The position numbers and the translations under genes are program-made. From Adiantum capillus-veneris (lineage: Eukaryota > Streptophyta > Polypodiopsida > Polypodiales > Pteridaceae): 64,000 nt of DNA. Under the pieces are notes generated by a model. That model ran no database searches and was not told the DNA's origin. It saw only the letters and a list, made by a program, of their open reading frames with translations. The DNA lies in NCBI GenBank assembly GCA_014529385.2, contig CM043942.1, forward strand, positions 22,960,991 through 23,024,990. Direction: 5' to 3'. Shown one piece after another: positions 1-9,458 of the stretch (its first letter is position 1; the number at the start of each line of letters is the position of its first letter).

Positions 1-31
1 ACAAAGCACCATTAGGAAGATAGATACCACA

Positions 32-334
32 ATGGCAGAAAAGGTTATGATATTTTGTCTTCTCAACTCAAAATTTTTGCAAAAGTGGCTAGAGAGATAC
101 AAAGGGGAAAAGAAACAACGCTTGATTGATCGCTTGCAATTCAAGCACAACCGTGTCACTAGAAACCTTCCTTTTCTAGATCATCTTCAAAAATTCCTCA
201 ACTTTCCAACTAGGTGGTGGCTAGATGAGACAATCTCACAAGCAAAGAGGAACGGAGTGTTGATTACTAAAGAGGAAAAGGAGATTTCAAGGGGTTGTGA
301 TTGGCATGTAAATTTTTACAACCTCCTTTTCTAG
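32..334 (+). CDS. Unidentified 100-aa ORF, probably a remnant
   Basis: An ATG-started open frame of 100 codons, basic and rich in Lys, Arg, Leu and Trp (for example KWLERYKGEKKQR and the pair WW near residue 62). I do not recognise a family. The next 900 bp on this strand keep short coding-like pieces broken by stops, so this may be the first readable part of a decayed transposable-element gene that begins left of the window. It could also be a chance frame. No signal peptide or membrane segment is visible. Confidence 0.2.
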   Translation: MAEKVMIFCLLNSKFLQKWLERYKGEKKQRLIDRLQFKHNRVTRNLPFLDHLQKFLNFPTRWWLDETISQAKRNGVLITKEEKEISRGCDWHVNFYNLLF

Positions 335-1271
335 CTCCACATGATCACATTACTTTAGTAATTTTAAGTTTGTTTCAATTTTGTGGCTGCAGTATCACAA
401 ATAGGGAGCTTTGTGGTCAGATGGGAGACACTTTAGAGTGGAATAGATAGACAAACAAAGGGTCACCTTCAACAATGGTGTTAGGGCAAGCTTCGTCCAA
501 GAAAGTAGGAGTAATGCCAGGGATAAGAACACAGAGACTAGCCAGTTTGAATATTTTGGCTACATCCAAGACATCTTGAAAATTAGCTTTAGGAAGTTTG
601 ATATTTTTATCTTTGATGTCAAGTGGCTCAAAGTTATTACTAGTGGCTCTAACTATGCACAAAGATAAGAGTGGATTGATTCAAGTGAACTCTTGGCGGG
701 TGTGAATAGATGTGTGGGATACGTTCGTACTTCCATAACATTGTGAGCAAGTTATGTTCACAATAGATCCACTATGGAGAGAAAATGATAAAAAAGATAT
801 ATCTAAACTACACTAGCTCTCTGTTATTCATGTTTCTTCGCGGAGCAAGAAAGTGTGTGAAGGACTGGAAGTTGAGGTCAAATAGCTTCATAAACATAGT
901 GCACAATCGATGGATGATGTAAGTTTGGATTCTGAGCTAGAGGTCAATGGTGAGCAGATGCCTGAACCTAGAAATGAGCTTTCAAATACTGAAGTTGATG
1001 CAAAGAGCAAAAAAGAAGTGGAGTTTGATGACAATTATGTAGAAGTATAGATGGAGATAGACATCTGTGGTGCATCAGATCTCATAGAAGATCAGAGATT
1101 GACTACTAATTTTTGCTAGGAACTCTTTGGTAAAACTCTTTTAATTAGTCTACAATACTGGATAGATTTGATGAGTTGTGTTGCAGCTTCATTTTTTAAT
1201 TATTTGTATTGATTAAGCTTTTCTTTTGTAAACTAACTTATTGTATCTGTGTTATTTGTGTATCTGTAGCC
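335..1271. other. Unassigned stretch with broken coding-like pieces
   Basis: No intact gene is visible. On the plus strand about 841-1050 reads as an acidic, hydrophilic peptide (residues such as SLDSELEVNGEQMPEP) ending at a TAG near 1048. An opposite-strand frame at 417-662 has no recognisable motif. Just before 1272 there is a pyrimidine-rich stretch ending in CTGTAG, which resembles a splice acceptor, so 1272 onward could be an exon. No LTR, primer-binding site or repeat shared with the rest of the window was seen here. Confidence 0.3.
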
Positions 1272-1869
1272 ATGGTTGATGAAGATTATAAATACTCTCC
1301 TAATTTTAGTTTTCTTGTCACTCTGGTCGGCATGTCACCCAAGCAGATGGGCTCCTTTTTGTCACAGTTCACACTAAAGCAAGTTACTTACACACATGAC
1401 CTTTGGGCAGTTGGTTCCTCTAGAGCTACTATGGCCACCCCTATGCCTAGGACTAGTGTGCCCCCAGACACCAACCGGACCTACACCTCAATCAAGTGTG
1501 TCCCCTACATCGATGGCTGGTTCATTTTGAGACAAGGTAGGCATCGTTCTAGAGCTAGTGGTTGTTGTGGTAGAGGTTCTATCACAACATCCACACCACC
1601 AAGAGAGCGTCCACCACTCTCTTTAGTAGATAGTTCACCGATTGGCACACCACGTAAACCTTGGGGATCACACGAGCATGATCCTAGAAAAGTGTACAAG
1701 AGAAGGGATGGGGTCGTTGTGGCAGATAGGGCCGGAAAGGCCATGAAATAGAGGATTCAGAAGCTCTCTACATTTTAGTTTGGCCACTCTATGATGGAGA
1801 TTTGGGATAATCAAGATGATGAAAGAAAGAATTACATCATTGAGGCCATTCACATAGAGTACATGACGA
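1272..1869 (+). pseudogene. Degenerate unidentified ORF, cut at its right end by a retrotransposon LTR
   Basis: From the ATG at 1272 a frame runs 159 codons to a TAG at 1749. The same frame continues past this TAG and a second TAG near 1779 into a coding-like segment (FGHSMMEIWDNQDDERKNYI). Both stops are TAG, as expected from single C-to-T changes in CAG. The middle part is Pro, Thr and Arg rich with basic patches (RKVYKRRDG). The frame ends abruptly at about 1869, where sequence homologous to the Chr-B LTR begins. I do not recognise the protein. It may be the tail of a transposase or a non-LTR ORF. Confidence 0.35.
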
Positions 1870-2020
1870 CAATGAAGATGGAAAGCTTCATGCATCATGA
1901 GCATAACATAGACTTTGTAGAAAGCATTAACTATCCCCAGGCTCAGTCCCAAGGCCTCAAACACCTTCAAAGGTGGAGAGAGCTAGTAGGGAATGAGGGT
2001 AGGGAAGAGGAAGAAGAAAC
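1870..2020 (-). repeat. Chr-B 3' LTR, distal part (left of Cop-A)
   Basis: Closely matches 36226-36370 of the Chr-B 5' LTR and the reverse complement of 53030-53190 in the solo LTR (shared string AAGATGGAAAGCTTCATGCA in the first two). The final part of the LTR, present at 36047-36225, is missing, and the sequence switches at about 1870 to unrelated DNA. This is a truncation or illegitimate-recombination junction. Confidence 0.8.
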
Positions 2021-2207
2021 TGTTGGGTTAAAGGCCCGTGTGCCCGGTTGCCCGTTGTTCAGCCGCCCATGTACAGCCATTCATTTACTCATTCATAATA
2101 ACTATACTCACAACTACACATTGTAGTGTGAGTACCGCCCCGCCATACACTGTGTCTATCTCCTTCTTCGTGTTGGCTCTCTGTGTGTGTGCTCTCCGAT
2201 CCCAACA
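2021..2207 (+). repeat. Cop-A 5' LTR
   Basis: Starts TGTTGGGTTAAAGGCCCGTG and ends CCGATCCCAACA, giving the inverted terminal pair TGTTGGG/CCCAACA. It is 187 bp, the same length as the 3' copy at 7473-7659, with four substitutions between them. Confidence 0.96.
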
Positions 2208-3370
2208 AGTGGTATCAGAGCTTGGTAGTGAGAGCATTGAGAGCTTCATCATCATTGTTGAGTGTGTTGGAACTTGCTGCTGTTTCATTGCCGTTTTTCG
2301 GTTTCGCGCACGCGCGCATTTCTAAAGAGCAGAAGGTTTTTCTGAGCTTGGCATTGGAAGGTTCAACACTCCGCGAGTATTTTCACCGGGCGTCCTGGGA
2401 TTTAACCCCCCTTTCGGAGCCATTCGTGCCATTAGAAATCCCATCCGAGCTACAGACTAGGAGCTGCGTTTTTCAGCTCTCTTTGGTAGTTTTCTGCTGC
2501 CAGAGCTTCCATAGCCATTACAGGTGCCATTGTTGTAGTGTCTTCCACTTACATGAGCCCACAGCTCATTTGAGAGTGTGTAGCCTCTTCTTGGAATGGC
2601 CTCATACACACAGATAGAGTGGGAGTTTGGCGACATTGTCTTCTTCGACTACAGGTACAGGTACAGGTACGGGTACAGGTTACAGGTTACAAGGAGCTTT
2701 GGATACAGGTTTCTTCTGTGGTTACAAAATATGTATTTTGACTGTGGGACAACCATGCATATGGTTGTGGTTTGAGTGGGAGCTTCTACTCTTCTGGGCA
2801 GTCTGTTTATGCGTGTTCTTGAGCTACAGGTTGACATCATCTATGTATGTTGATGGATGTGGATATGGCAGTTTGACAGACACTCTTTATACATGATATT
2901 GTGGAGATTTGGTTCACTTATACATAGAGCGGGTTTGCTCTTGCTTGCAGTGTTGCGATTTGAGTACGGACAGGTACTTGGTTGACAGTAGAGATTGGAC
3001 TTCGTTGAGCTTGTGCATTGGTTATATGCTCACTTGGATCCATTTATGCTCACGGATTTGTGTAAGCTTGGTCAGCTTATGTCTCTATTGTGGTTATTCA
3101 GACATGGAGTATGTTTATGCCTCTATGACAGCTCATTGTTGATGCATTTTGTGGCACAGTTTGCCTAGGCCGGTTGAGTTACAGGTGTCACGGGTTTATG
3201 CATTTGTTTGTGGATTTCTACGTACGTTTTTTGACCATATTATGGGCTGATTTATACTCTATGCGTTTGCTCTTTGATTGAACACCAGGTGTTGTCAGAT
3301 TTGCAACACTACTTTGTTGTGGCAGTTTTTTGGTTGGTTACAGGTTTCTCATTGTTGCATTCTTGTTGTA
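2208..3370 (+). other. Cop-A leader with ACAGGT repeats
   Basis: About 1.16 kb between the LTR and the gag start, without a convincing gene. It holds a short degenerate tandem of ACAGGT (about 2651-2690), and single copies of the hexamer recur downstream. Cop-F has the same hexamer repeats in its leader (about 42790-42830), so the feature is shared by the two copia elements. The long frame upstream of 3371 has no ATG and is probably untranslated. Confidence 0.6.
2210..2221 (+). promoter_or_regulatory. Cop-A primer-binding site, initiator-Met tRNA type
   Basis: TGGTATCAGAGC, two bases after the 5' LTR. This is the usual minus-strand priming site complementary to the 3' end of plant initiator methionine tRNA. 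Confidence 0.93.
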
Positions 3371-6300
3371 ATGGGCACTAAAGAGGACACAGTTTTCAAT
3401 ATTGAGAAATTGGATGGTGCTAATTTCTCATATTGGAAAGATCAGATTTGGGATGTCTTGGTGCAGAAGAAACAGATTCGACCTCTAAAGTTGCAGGGAG
3501 TTAAGCCAGAGAACATGGAGAGGGATGATTGGGAGGAGTTGGATGAGATGTGCAGGTCTACCATTAGGCTTTCCCTTTCAAAGTCTGTTTATTACAATGT
3601 GAAAGATGCACATGGTGGAGCTTATGAGCTATGGCAGCGGATTTGCGATATGTATGATAAGCATTCGGCTGCTTCTATGGTGTATTGGATTAAAAAGCTT
3701 ATTGATTTGCGAATGGAGGAAGGTGCTTCCATGAATGCGCATTTGAATGAGTTCAATACAATTTTCAGCCAACTTGCTACACAGAAAATTACGTTTGAGG
3801 ACAATGTAAAAGCTATGTTTTTACTTGTCATGTTGCCTGAGTCATGGGACACATTTAGGACAGCCATAAGTAACTCGGTTCCTGCGGATGAGTTGACAAG
3901 TACTAATGTGGAGTCTAGTCTTCTCACGGAAGAGATTAATCGAAAGAATAATGCAGGTAGTAAGTCTTCTAGTGCAATGGTTGTCAGAGGCAGGACTATG
4001 GACAAGTATAAGTTCAACAGGGGTAAATCTAGAAGCAAGTCCCGTGCAGGCACAAGTAAAAAGGATGTGGAATGTTTTCATTGTGGTAGAAAAGGCCATT
4101 TCAAAAAGGATTGCTACAAGTGGAAAAGGGAAAATGGAGATGGTAAGAAGAAAGACCATGATGCTAAGGACAAGCCTAAATCCAATGTCAAGATTGAGGA
4201 GTTAAATGCAACACAGGGAGAGTGTAGCTCTCAAGATGACCATGTATGTGCTCCGACTAGTGCTACTAGTGAAGAGCTTGGTGATGTGTTGCTTGCATCC
4301 TATTTTGATGACGCTTTTCTTCTCACTCATGAGCGTAGTATGCCTATGGATTGGGTCATTGACAGTGGTGCTTCTTTTCACGTTACGCCTCATAGGTCGT
4401 GGTTTCATGACTATGATGCTTCGAGCACAGGTACTGTCAGGATTGCCGATGGGCGTTCTATGCAGATTCATGGCATTGGGGATATTCATTTGGCTATGCC
4501 AAACTCTACTACGTTTGTCTTGCAGCGTGTGCGTCATGTGCCGGCTCTTGCAAAAAGCTTGATTAGTGTGGGTCAGTTGGATTCACTTGGTTTCAATGTA
4601 TCTTTTGGTGATGGAGGTTGGAAGATCACTAAGGGAAGTCTTGTTTTGGTTAAAGGTGCTAAGAGGAATACGTTGTATTCCCTTTGTGTAGCTAGTGTGA
4701 CTGATCACATTGTGGGGATCACTGAGCAACCTCCTGCTTCTTTATGGCATCAGCGTTTGGGGCATATGTCACTGAAAGGTTTGAAGTTGTTGGCACGTGC
4801 GGATTACATTCCTGTTTCATATTTTGGTGGTTTTGAGTTTTGTGAGCATTGCCTTTATGGTCGACATGCTCGGTCTTCTCATAAGAAAAGTGTTCCACAC
4901 AGATATTTGGAAAAGCTAGCTTTGGTGCATAGTGATGTATGTGGGCCGATGCCCAATGCTTCTCTTGGAGGTGCTATGTACTTTGTTACGTTCATTGATG
5001 ATGCTAGCAGGAAGGTATGGGCATACCCCATTCGTAAGAAGGATATGGTGTTTGATATATTTAAGCAATGGTTGGCTCTTGTTGAGAACCAATCAGGTTG
5101 TAAGTTGAAGTGCTTACGTACGGACAATGGGGGTGAATTTATGTCTCATGCTTTCACAACATTATGTGTTGAGAAGGGTATACGGCGCAAGCTTAGTGCT
5201 CCCTATACACCTCCTCAAAATGGTGTGGCAGAGCGCATGAACAAGACTATACAGGAAAAAGTCCGTAGTATGCTTTCTATGGCTGGTTTGTCAAATGGAT
5301 TTTGGGCTGAAGCTGTTGCCACTTCTGTGCATTTGATAAATCGTTCACCTAGTGTTCCTTTGGGCTTCAAAGTGCCTGAAGAGGTATGGACAGGTTTGCC
5401 ACCTTCGTATGGTCACCTTCGTGTTTTTGGCTGTGAAGCTTATGTACATGTACCTAAGGCAAAACGCAGCAAATTGGATCCAAAGAGCAAGCGATGTATC
5501 TTCTTGGGTTATGGTAGCTCTGGTGAGATGGGTTATCGATTGTGGGATCCTATTGACAGGAAGATTGTGCGCAGCCATGATGTTGTTTTTCATGAGGACT
5601 CTATGTATAGAGCATCACCGCGAACTGTTGAGGTTCGGCGTGTGATATTTGAGGAGGATGGTCATCGGTATGATGGTCCCATGGCTGCTCGTGGGCAGCC
5701 CATTGACCCTCAACTGGGAGATCAGCCCTTGTTGGGAGATCATGTAGATGTGGGACAGCCAGATGCACCTCCTGCACAGTCTTTGAGGCATTCAGAGCGG
5801 CGTGCAAGACAGCCTCAGCGTTTTGTGCCTTCTATGGATTATGTATTGTTGACTGATTGCGGGGAGCCATCATGTTATGATGAGGCCATGTCTAGTGTTG
5901 ACAAGCTCAAGTGGGAGCAGGCTATGCAGTCAGAGATGGATTCGTTGATCCAAAATGAAACGTGGGAGCTTACTCCTTTGCCAAAGGGTAAGAAGGCACT
6001 ACCATGCAAGTGGGTTTACAAGATAAAATTGTGTTCAATGGATGCAAAGCCTAGGTACAAAGCAAGGCTTGTGGCTAAAGGATTCAAGCAACAGAAGGTC
6101 ATTGATTTTGATGAGATCTTCTCCCCAGTGGTGAAGATGTCTACTTTGCGTATGTTGTTTGCCTTGGTAGCTACAGAAGACATGGAGTTGAAGCAAATGG
6201 ATGTAAAGACAACTTTCTTACATCCGGACTTGCACGAGGATTTGTACATGGAGCAACCAAGTGGGTTTGTTATTCATGGTTCAAAGAAGATGGTATGCCG

Positions 6301-7417
6301 GCTTCTTAAGACCTTGTATGGGCTGAAGCAATCATCTCGTGAATGGTATCGTAAGTTTGATGCATTCATGAGTTCATTGGGTTATGTACGCAGTTATGAG
6401 GACCCATGCCTCTATACTCGCAAGGCTGCAGATGGTAGTCTTATTGTTTTGGTTTTGTATGTGGATGACATGCTGATCGCAGGGAAGTGTATCTCTGATG
6501 TGGATGCCTTGAAACATAGGCTACATGAGACCTTTGCCATGAAGGATCTTGGGGATGCTAGTCATATTTTGGGTATGCGGATCACTCGTGATCGTTCTCG
6601 CAAGATGCTCTTTCTTAGTCAGAAAGAGTACATTGACAAGGTGCTTGAGCGTTTTCATATGGAAGGGGGGAAGGCCATTAGTACCCCGTTGCCTCCATAT
6701 GTAAAACTCAGCCATGATGACTGCCCTCAGACAGATTTGGAGACTACAGAGATGTCTCAGATTCCCTATGCGTCAGCTGTTGGTTCCTTGATGTATGCCA
6801 TGGTGGCTATGCGTCCAGATCTTGCTCATGCAGTTGGTGTGGTTAGCAGGTACATGTCTAACCCGGGCAAGCGTCATTGGGATGCAGTGAGAGGTATTCT
6901 CAGATACTTGAGAGGGACTTCAGAGTTGTCCCTATGTTACGGTGAGAAGGATATGTATGTTTGCGGATATACAGATTCAGACTATGCAGGGTCAGTGGAC
7001 TCGAGGAAGTCTACTAGCGGCTATGTGTTCACAGTTGCAGGTGGACCGGTTTCGTGGGCATCACGTTTACAGCCATGCATTGCTTTGAGCACTACAGAGG
7101 CTGAATATATGGCTGCCACTGAGGGTGCCAAGGAGTCCGTATGGCTCTCACGACTAGTGGGAGATCTTGGTATGGCTGGTGATGCTCCGATTCTACATTG
7201 TGATAGCCAGAGTGCCATAGCGTTGGCATGGAATCCTGTCTTCCATGCGAAGACAAAGCACATTGAGGTGAGGTATCACTTCATACGAGAGGTGCTAGAG
7301 GACAAGCGCATAGAGCTTGTCAAGGTACACACTGACGATAACCCTGCTGATCTACTCACGAAGTTGTTAGCCTCACAGCGGTTTGCACACTGTAGATCGC
7401 TGATGGGTATGGCTTGA
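3371..7417 (+). CDS. Cop-A gag-pol polyprotein
   Basis: Single 1,348-aa frame. The start is the ATG at 3371 (MGTKEDTVFNIEKLDG), which matches the N-terminus of Tnt1-like Gag. The open frame extends further upstream but without an ATG. Domains in order: Gag, about residues 1-230; CCHC zinc knuckle CFHCGRKGHFKKDC at about 235; protease motif DSGAS at 331; pre-integrase H...C region about 457-500; integrase with D522, D585 and E621 (spacing D-62-D-35-E); reverse transcriptase with YVDDM at 1030; RNase H with YTDSDYAG, TEAEY and HCDSQSAI; conserved tail ADLLTK. Departures from the family norm are few, for example VKTTFLHPDL where VKTAFLHGDL is usual. It makes the particle, matures itself, copies the RNA and integrates the cDNA. 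No frameshift separates gag and pol, as is normal for plant copia. Confidence 0.96.
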   Translation: MGTKEDTVFNIEKLDGANFSYWKDQIWDVLVQKKQIRPLKLQGVKPENMERDDWEELDEMCRSTIRLSLSKSVYYNVKDAHGGAYELWQRICDMYDKHSAASMVYWIKKLIDLRMEEGASMNAHLNEFNTIFSQLATQKITFEDNVKAMFLLVMLPESWDTFRTAISNSVPADELTSTNVESSLLTEEINRKNNAGSKSSSAMVVRGRTMDKYKFNRGKSRSKSRAGTSKKDVECFHCGRKGHFKKDCYKWKRENGDGKKKDHDAKDKPKSNVKIEELNATQGECSSQDDHVCAPTSATSEELGDVLLASYFDDAFLLTHERSMPMDWVIDSGASFHVTPHRSWFHDYDASSTGTVRIADGRSMQIHGIGDIHLAMPNSTTFVLQRVRHVPALAKSLISVGQLDSLGFNVSFGDGGWKITKGSLVLVKGAKRNTLYSLCVASVTDHIVGITEQPPASLWHQRLGHMSLKGLKLLARADYIPVSYFGGFEFCEHCLYGRHARSSHKKSVPHRYLEKLALVHSDVCGPMPNASLGGAMYFVTFIDDASRKVWAYPIRKKDMVFDIFKQWLALVENQSGCKLKCLRTDNGGEFMSHAFTTLCVEKGIRRKLSAPYTPPQNGVAERMNKTIQEKVRSMLSMAGLSNGFWAEAVATSVHLINRSPSVPLGFKVPEEVWTGLPPSYGHLRVFGCEAYVHVPKAKRSKLDPKSKRCIFLGYGSSGEMGYRLWDPIDRKIVRSHDVVFHEDSMYRASPRTVEVRRVIFEEDGHRYDGPMAARGQPIDPQLGDQPLLGDHVDVGQPDAPPAQSLRHSERRARQPQRFVPSMDYVLLTDCGEPSCYDEAMSSVDKLKWEQAMQSEMDSLIQNETWELTPLPKGKKALPCKWVYKIKLCSMDAKPRYKARLVAKGFKQQKVIDFDEIFSPVVKMSTLRMLFALVATEDMELKQMDVKTTFLHPDLHEDLYMEQPSGFVIHGSKKMVCRLLKTLYGLKQSSREWYRKFDAFMSSLGYVRSYEDPCLYTRKAADGSLIVLVLYVDDMLIAGKCISDVDALKHRLHETFAMKDLGDASHILGMRITRDRSRKMLFLSQKEYIDKVLERFHMEGGKAISTPLPPYVKLSHDDCPQTDLETTEMSQIPYASAVGSLMYAMVAMRPDLAHAVGVVSRYMSNPGKRHWDAVRGILRYLRGTSELSLCYGEKDMYVCGYTDSDYAGSVDSRKSTSGYVFTVAGGPVSWASRLQPCIALSTTEAEYMAATEGAKESVWLSRLVGDLGMAGDAPILHCDSQSAIALAWNPVFHAKTKHIEVRYHFIREVLEDKRIELVKVHTDDNPADLLTKLLASQRFAHCRSLMGMA

Positions 7418-7459
7418 CTTCTTTTGCTGTACTTTGGCCACTTTAAAGGCACACTGCCT

Positions 7460-7472
7460 TTAAGTGGGAGAT
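7460..7472 (+). promoter_or_regulatory. Cop-A polypurine tract
   Basis: Purine-rich AAGTGGGAGA immediately before the 3' LTR, the expected plus-strand primer site. Confidence 0.8.
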
Positions 7473-7659
7473 TGTTGGGTTAAAGGCCCGTGTGCCCGGC
7501 TGCCCGTTGTTCAGCCGCCCATGTACAGCCATTCATTTACTCATTCATAATAACTATACTCACAACTACACATTGTAGTGTGAGTACCGCCCTGCCATAC
7601 ACTGTGTTTATCTCCTTCTTCGTGTTGCCTCTCTGTGTGTGTGCTCTCCGATCCCAACA
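7473..7659 (+). repeat. Cop-A 3' LTR
   Basis: 187-bp copy of 2021-2207, followed by the duplication GAAAC at 7660-7664, after which the interrupted Chr-B LTR resumes. Confidence 0.96.
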
Positions 7660-7897
7660 GAAACATTCATAGGAGAAAGAAATAGTTCCTCACTTATCAT
7701 CACTCTTCTTGCTAGCATACATAATAGAATAATAATGAAGATGGAGAAGATGACAATCTTAAGCATTGAAACATGGCTCTTGGTTGGATTTGCATTCCAT
7801 AGCCAAGAGTGTTAGTGTAGGCTCTCAACTTCCCTGCTAGCTTGGAGAAGGAGATGGAGCTCTTGCACTTTGCACTTCACACCATGAAAGTGTGTGT

Positions 7898-7928
<31 letters not shown>

Positions 7929-8691
7929 GGAGGGAGAGTATACCCCTCAAGCTAGACCCCTTCTTGCCCCTCTTCTAGCACTCTGGAATAGTGTCCCCCT
8001 TTCCCCTTTGAGAGAGAGGACTTGATAAATGCAAAAATATTAATTAAATTAACTAAATTATCATTGGACCCCTTGGGAGGCTAACCAACAGGCTTTGGGC
8101 ACTCCTTGAAGGAAACCTAGCTAGGAAGCCTCTTGAGCAAGGGGTTTCCTTTGGGAGAGAGAGAGAGAGGTCATCCAACCACCCCCCCTACTTGCATGGC
8201 TCGCCCCCTCCTTGTTAGGGATCTTGTTTGACTTTTGTGACACCTCAATCCCCTCAACCTTGGGCTCAATTCCCACCACAAGCTTGGTCCTTAAGGCCCT
8301 TAAGCTTGGGCCAGGTTCCCACATCAAGTATAGCCCTAGCATCTCAAGCATTACAAGCACCTCTAGCATCTCAGTCATCAAGCATGACAAGCACCTCAAT
8401 CTTGGGCTGGGTTCCCACCTCAATCACAACCCTAGCTTGCCTAAGGTCAAATGACTCTAAACACTTACCATTGGAGGTCTTTAATGAAGCTAACCCTAAG
8501 CTCTTTGAGCTCCATTAGCTAGGCTTTCTCTTTGACATATCATCTCTCATTCGGACCCCTTTACCATTGGTCCAGTGTTGAGATAGACCCATAAGCACAT
8601 GTATATATTCTAACCCTTGTTCGCGTTTATCATCCAAGATTAAATGATTAGTTTAATATGATAAAATCATTTGGATTGGTTAGATATGACG
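7660..8691 (-). repeat. Chr-B 3' LTR, proximal part (right of Cop-A)
   Basis: Homologous to 36370-37473. The end at 8691 corresponds to the LTR start. On the minus strand it reads CGTCATATCTAACC where the 5' LTR has TGTCATAAAATATAATATCT, so the terminal TG has become CG and 9 bp are lost. The part 8212-8450 holds degenerate repeats of a GCTTGAGGTGCTTG-type unit shared by all copies of this LTR. The spurious open frames here come from that repeat. Confidence 0.85.
7891..7930. repeat. (TG)n followed by a 19-base G run
   Basis: About ten TG units, then 19 consecutive G, within the Chr-B 3' LTR. The 5' LTR has only a short (TG)n at the same place (36597-36612) and no G run, so this tract expanded in one copy. 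Confidence 0.95.
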
Positions 8692-8851
8692 TTACCTCTC
8701 TATTGATTTCATAGTCGTCCTCGACTATGAGGTAGAGGAGATAAAACCTTAGTCATTAGTCAATGTCTCTTAGCATATAGAGGATAACTTTTTACCCTAC
8801 GACATCATTCCAAGATGGATGACTAATCCATTTGGTGCTTAGGAGACACAT
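8692..8851 (-). other. Chr-B 3' noncoding segment beside its LTR
   Basis: Links the 3' LTR to the Gpr-D insertion. The same unit resumes at 19767 on the far side of Gpr-D. On the minus strand the last bases before the LTR are purine-rich (AGAGAGGTAA), a candidate polypurine tract. No coding sequence. Confidence 0.6.
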
Positions 8852-9072
8852 TGTTGACCGCGGGGTCAGCAACACAACATAACTCAAGTTTCGTACCAAA
8901 GTCTTATCTTTTGCGAGTTATGAAATGCTGCGGATTATGGCTATAAACGTCATTTGTAATGAGTAGTTATTCTAGTTTCAGAAGCCGGGGTGCAATGGCA
9001 CTTCCAGATTGTAAATACAAAGCCGTTTGACCCTTTCAACCCCATTTTTGGTTAAACCTAAGGTAGCCTTAG

Positions 9073-9080
9073 TATATAAG
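9073..9080 (+). promoter_or_regulatory. Probable TATA box of the Gpr-D LTR
   Basis: TATATAAG, conserved at 19025-19032 in the 3' LTR and at 39998-40005 in the related Gpr-E LTR. Transcription would be expected to start some 30 bp downstream, placing the GA-rich tract in the RNA leader. Confidence 0.7.
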
Positions 9081-9446
9081 GTACCTAGGTCATTTTGTAA
9101 AGAAGACTTTAATCATAATCAAAGTTTGAGCGCTGCCGTCTACAGTGTGTGAGAGAGAAAGAGAGTGCGCGTGAGCTTCATCCTCTCGCTACGCCCGGCT
9201 CGCTCAACACATTGGAGATCCGACTGCACCATTGCTGTAGGCTCGGGGAGAGCTACGCGACGACGCCAAGCATTCCACGTGAGACGAAGCGCACACGCCG
9301 ACGCATCTACGAGCTATTTGTGGCTGTAAGTGTATCAAACGATGTCTGTTTTCTGCGTGCTAGTAGTCTATAGAATCGTGGAGACATAAGCTACACATAG
9401 GTACTCATAAATTTCAGTTTCTGGCACTTTCAAAATTCAACTCTGT

Positions 9447-9458
9447 CATCCTACGCGT
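9447..9458 (+). promoter_or_regulatory. Half-site of the leader palindrome inside the LTR
   Basis: CATCCTACGCGT is identical to 12 bases of the 24-bp palindrome repeated in the Gpr-D leader. The 3' LTR copy (about 19400-19411) carries one change (CCTATGCGT). The aligned position of the Gpr-E LTR (40431-40442) reads CTTCATACATAT, which fits the Gpr-E palindromes instead. Role unknown. Confidence 0.6.

Larger units (their letters stand above)
2021..7659 (+). mobile_element. Cop-A: full-length, nearly intact Ty1/copia element (Tnt1/Tork-like)
   Basis: 5,639 bp bounded by two 187-bp LTRs that differ at 4 positions by eye (about 2%), with TG...CA ends and a 5-bp target-site duplication GAAAC at 2016-2020 and 7660-7664. 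The insertion lies in the 3' LTR of Chr-B. The related LTRs near 36365 and 53035 show the unoccupied site. It has an initiator-Met primer-binding site, a 1.16-kb leader, one uninterrupted 1,348-codon gag-pol frame and a purine-rich tract before the 3' LTR. The low LTR divergence and open frame mark a recent insertion, possibly still active. Confidence 0.96.

Noticed and set aside
2210-2221. Possible tRNA gene traces at the TGGTATCAGAGC sites
   Set aside because: These are 12-base primer-binding sites next to LTRs. No tRNA cloverleaf can be folded from the surroundings.
3278-3370. Upstream extension of the Cop-A polyprotein
   Set aside because: The extension begins at a non-ATG codon and lacks similarity to copia Gag. 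The ATG at 3371 fits the family N-terminus.
4202-4537. Minus-strand and alternative-frame ORFs inside the Cop-A gag-pol
   Set aside because: Shadow frames of a well-supported polyprotein.
9149-9373. 74-aa frame present in both Gpr-D LTRs (also 19101-19325) as a possible LTR-encoded peptide
   Set aside because: Its repeat in two LTRs is expected from LTR identity. It is disrupted in the Gpr-E LTR and shows no motif.
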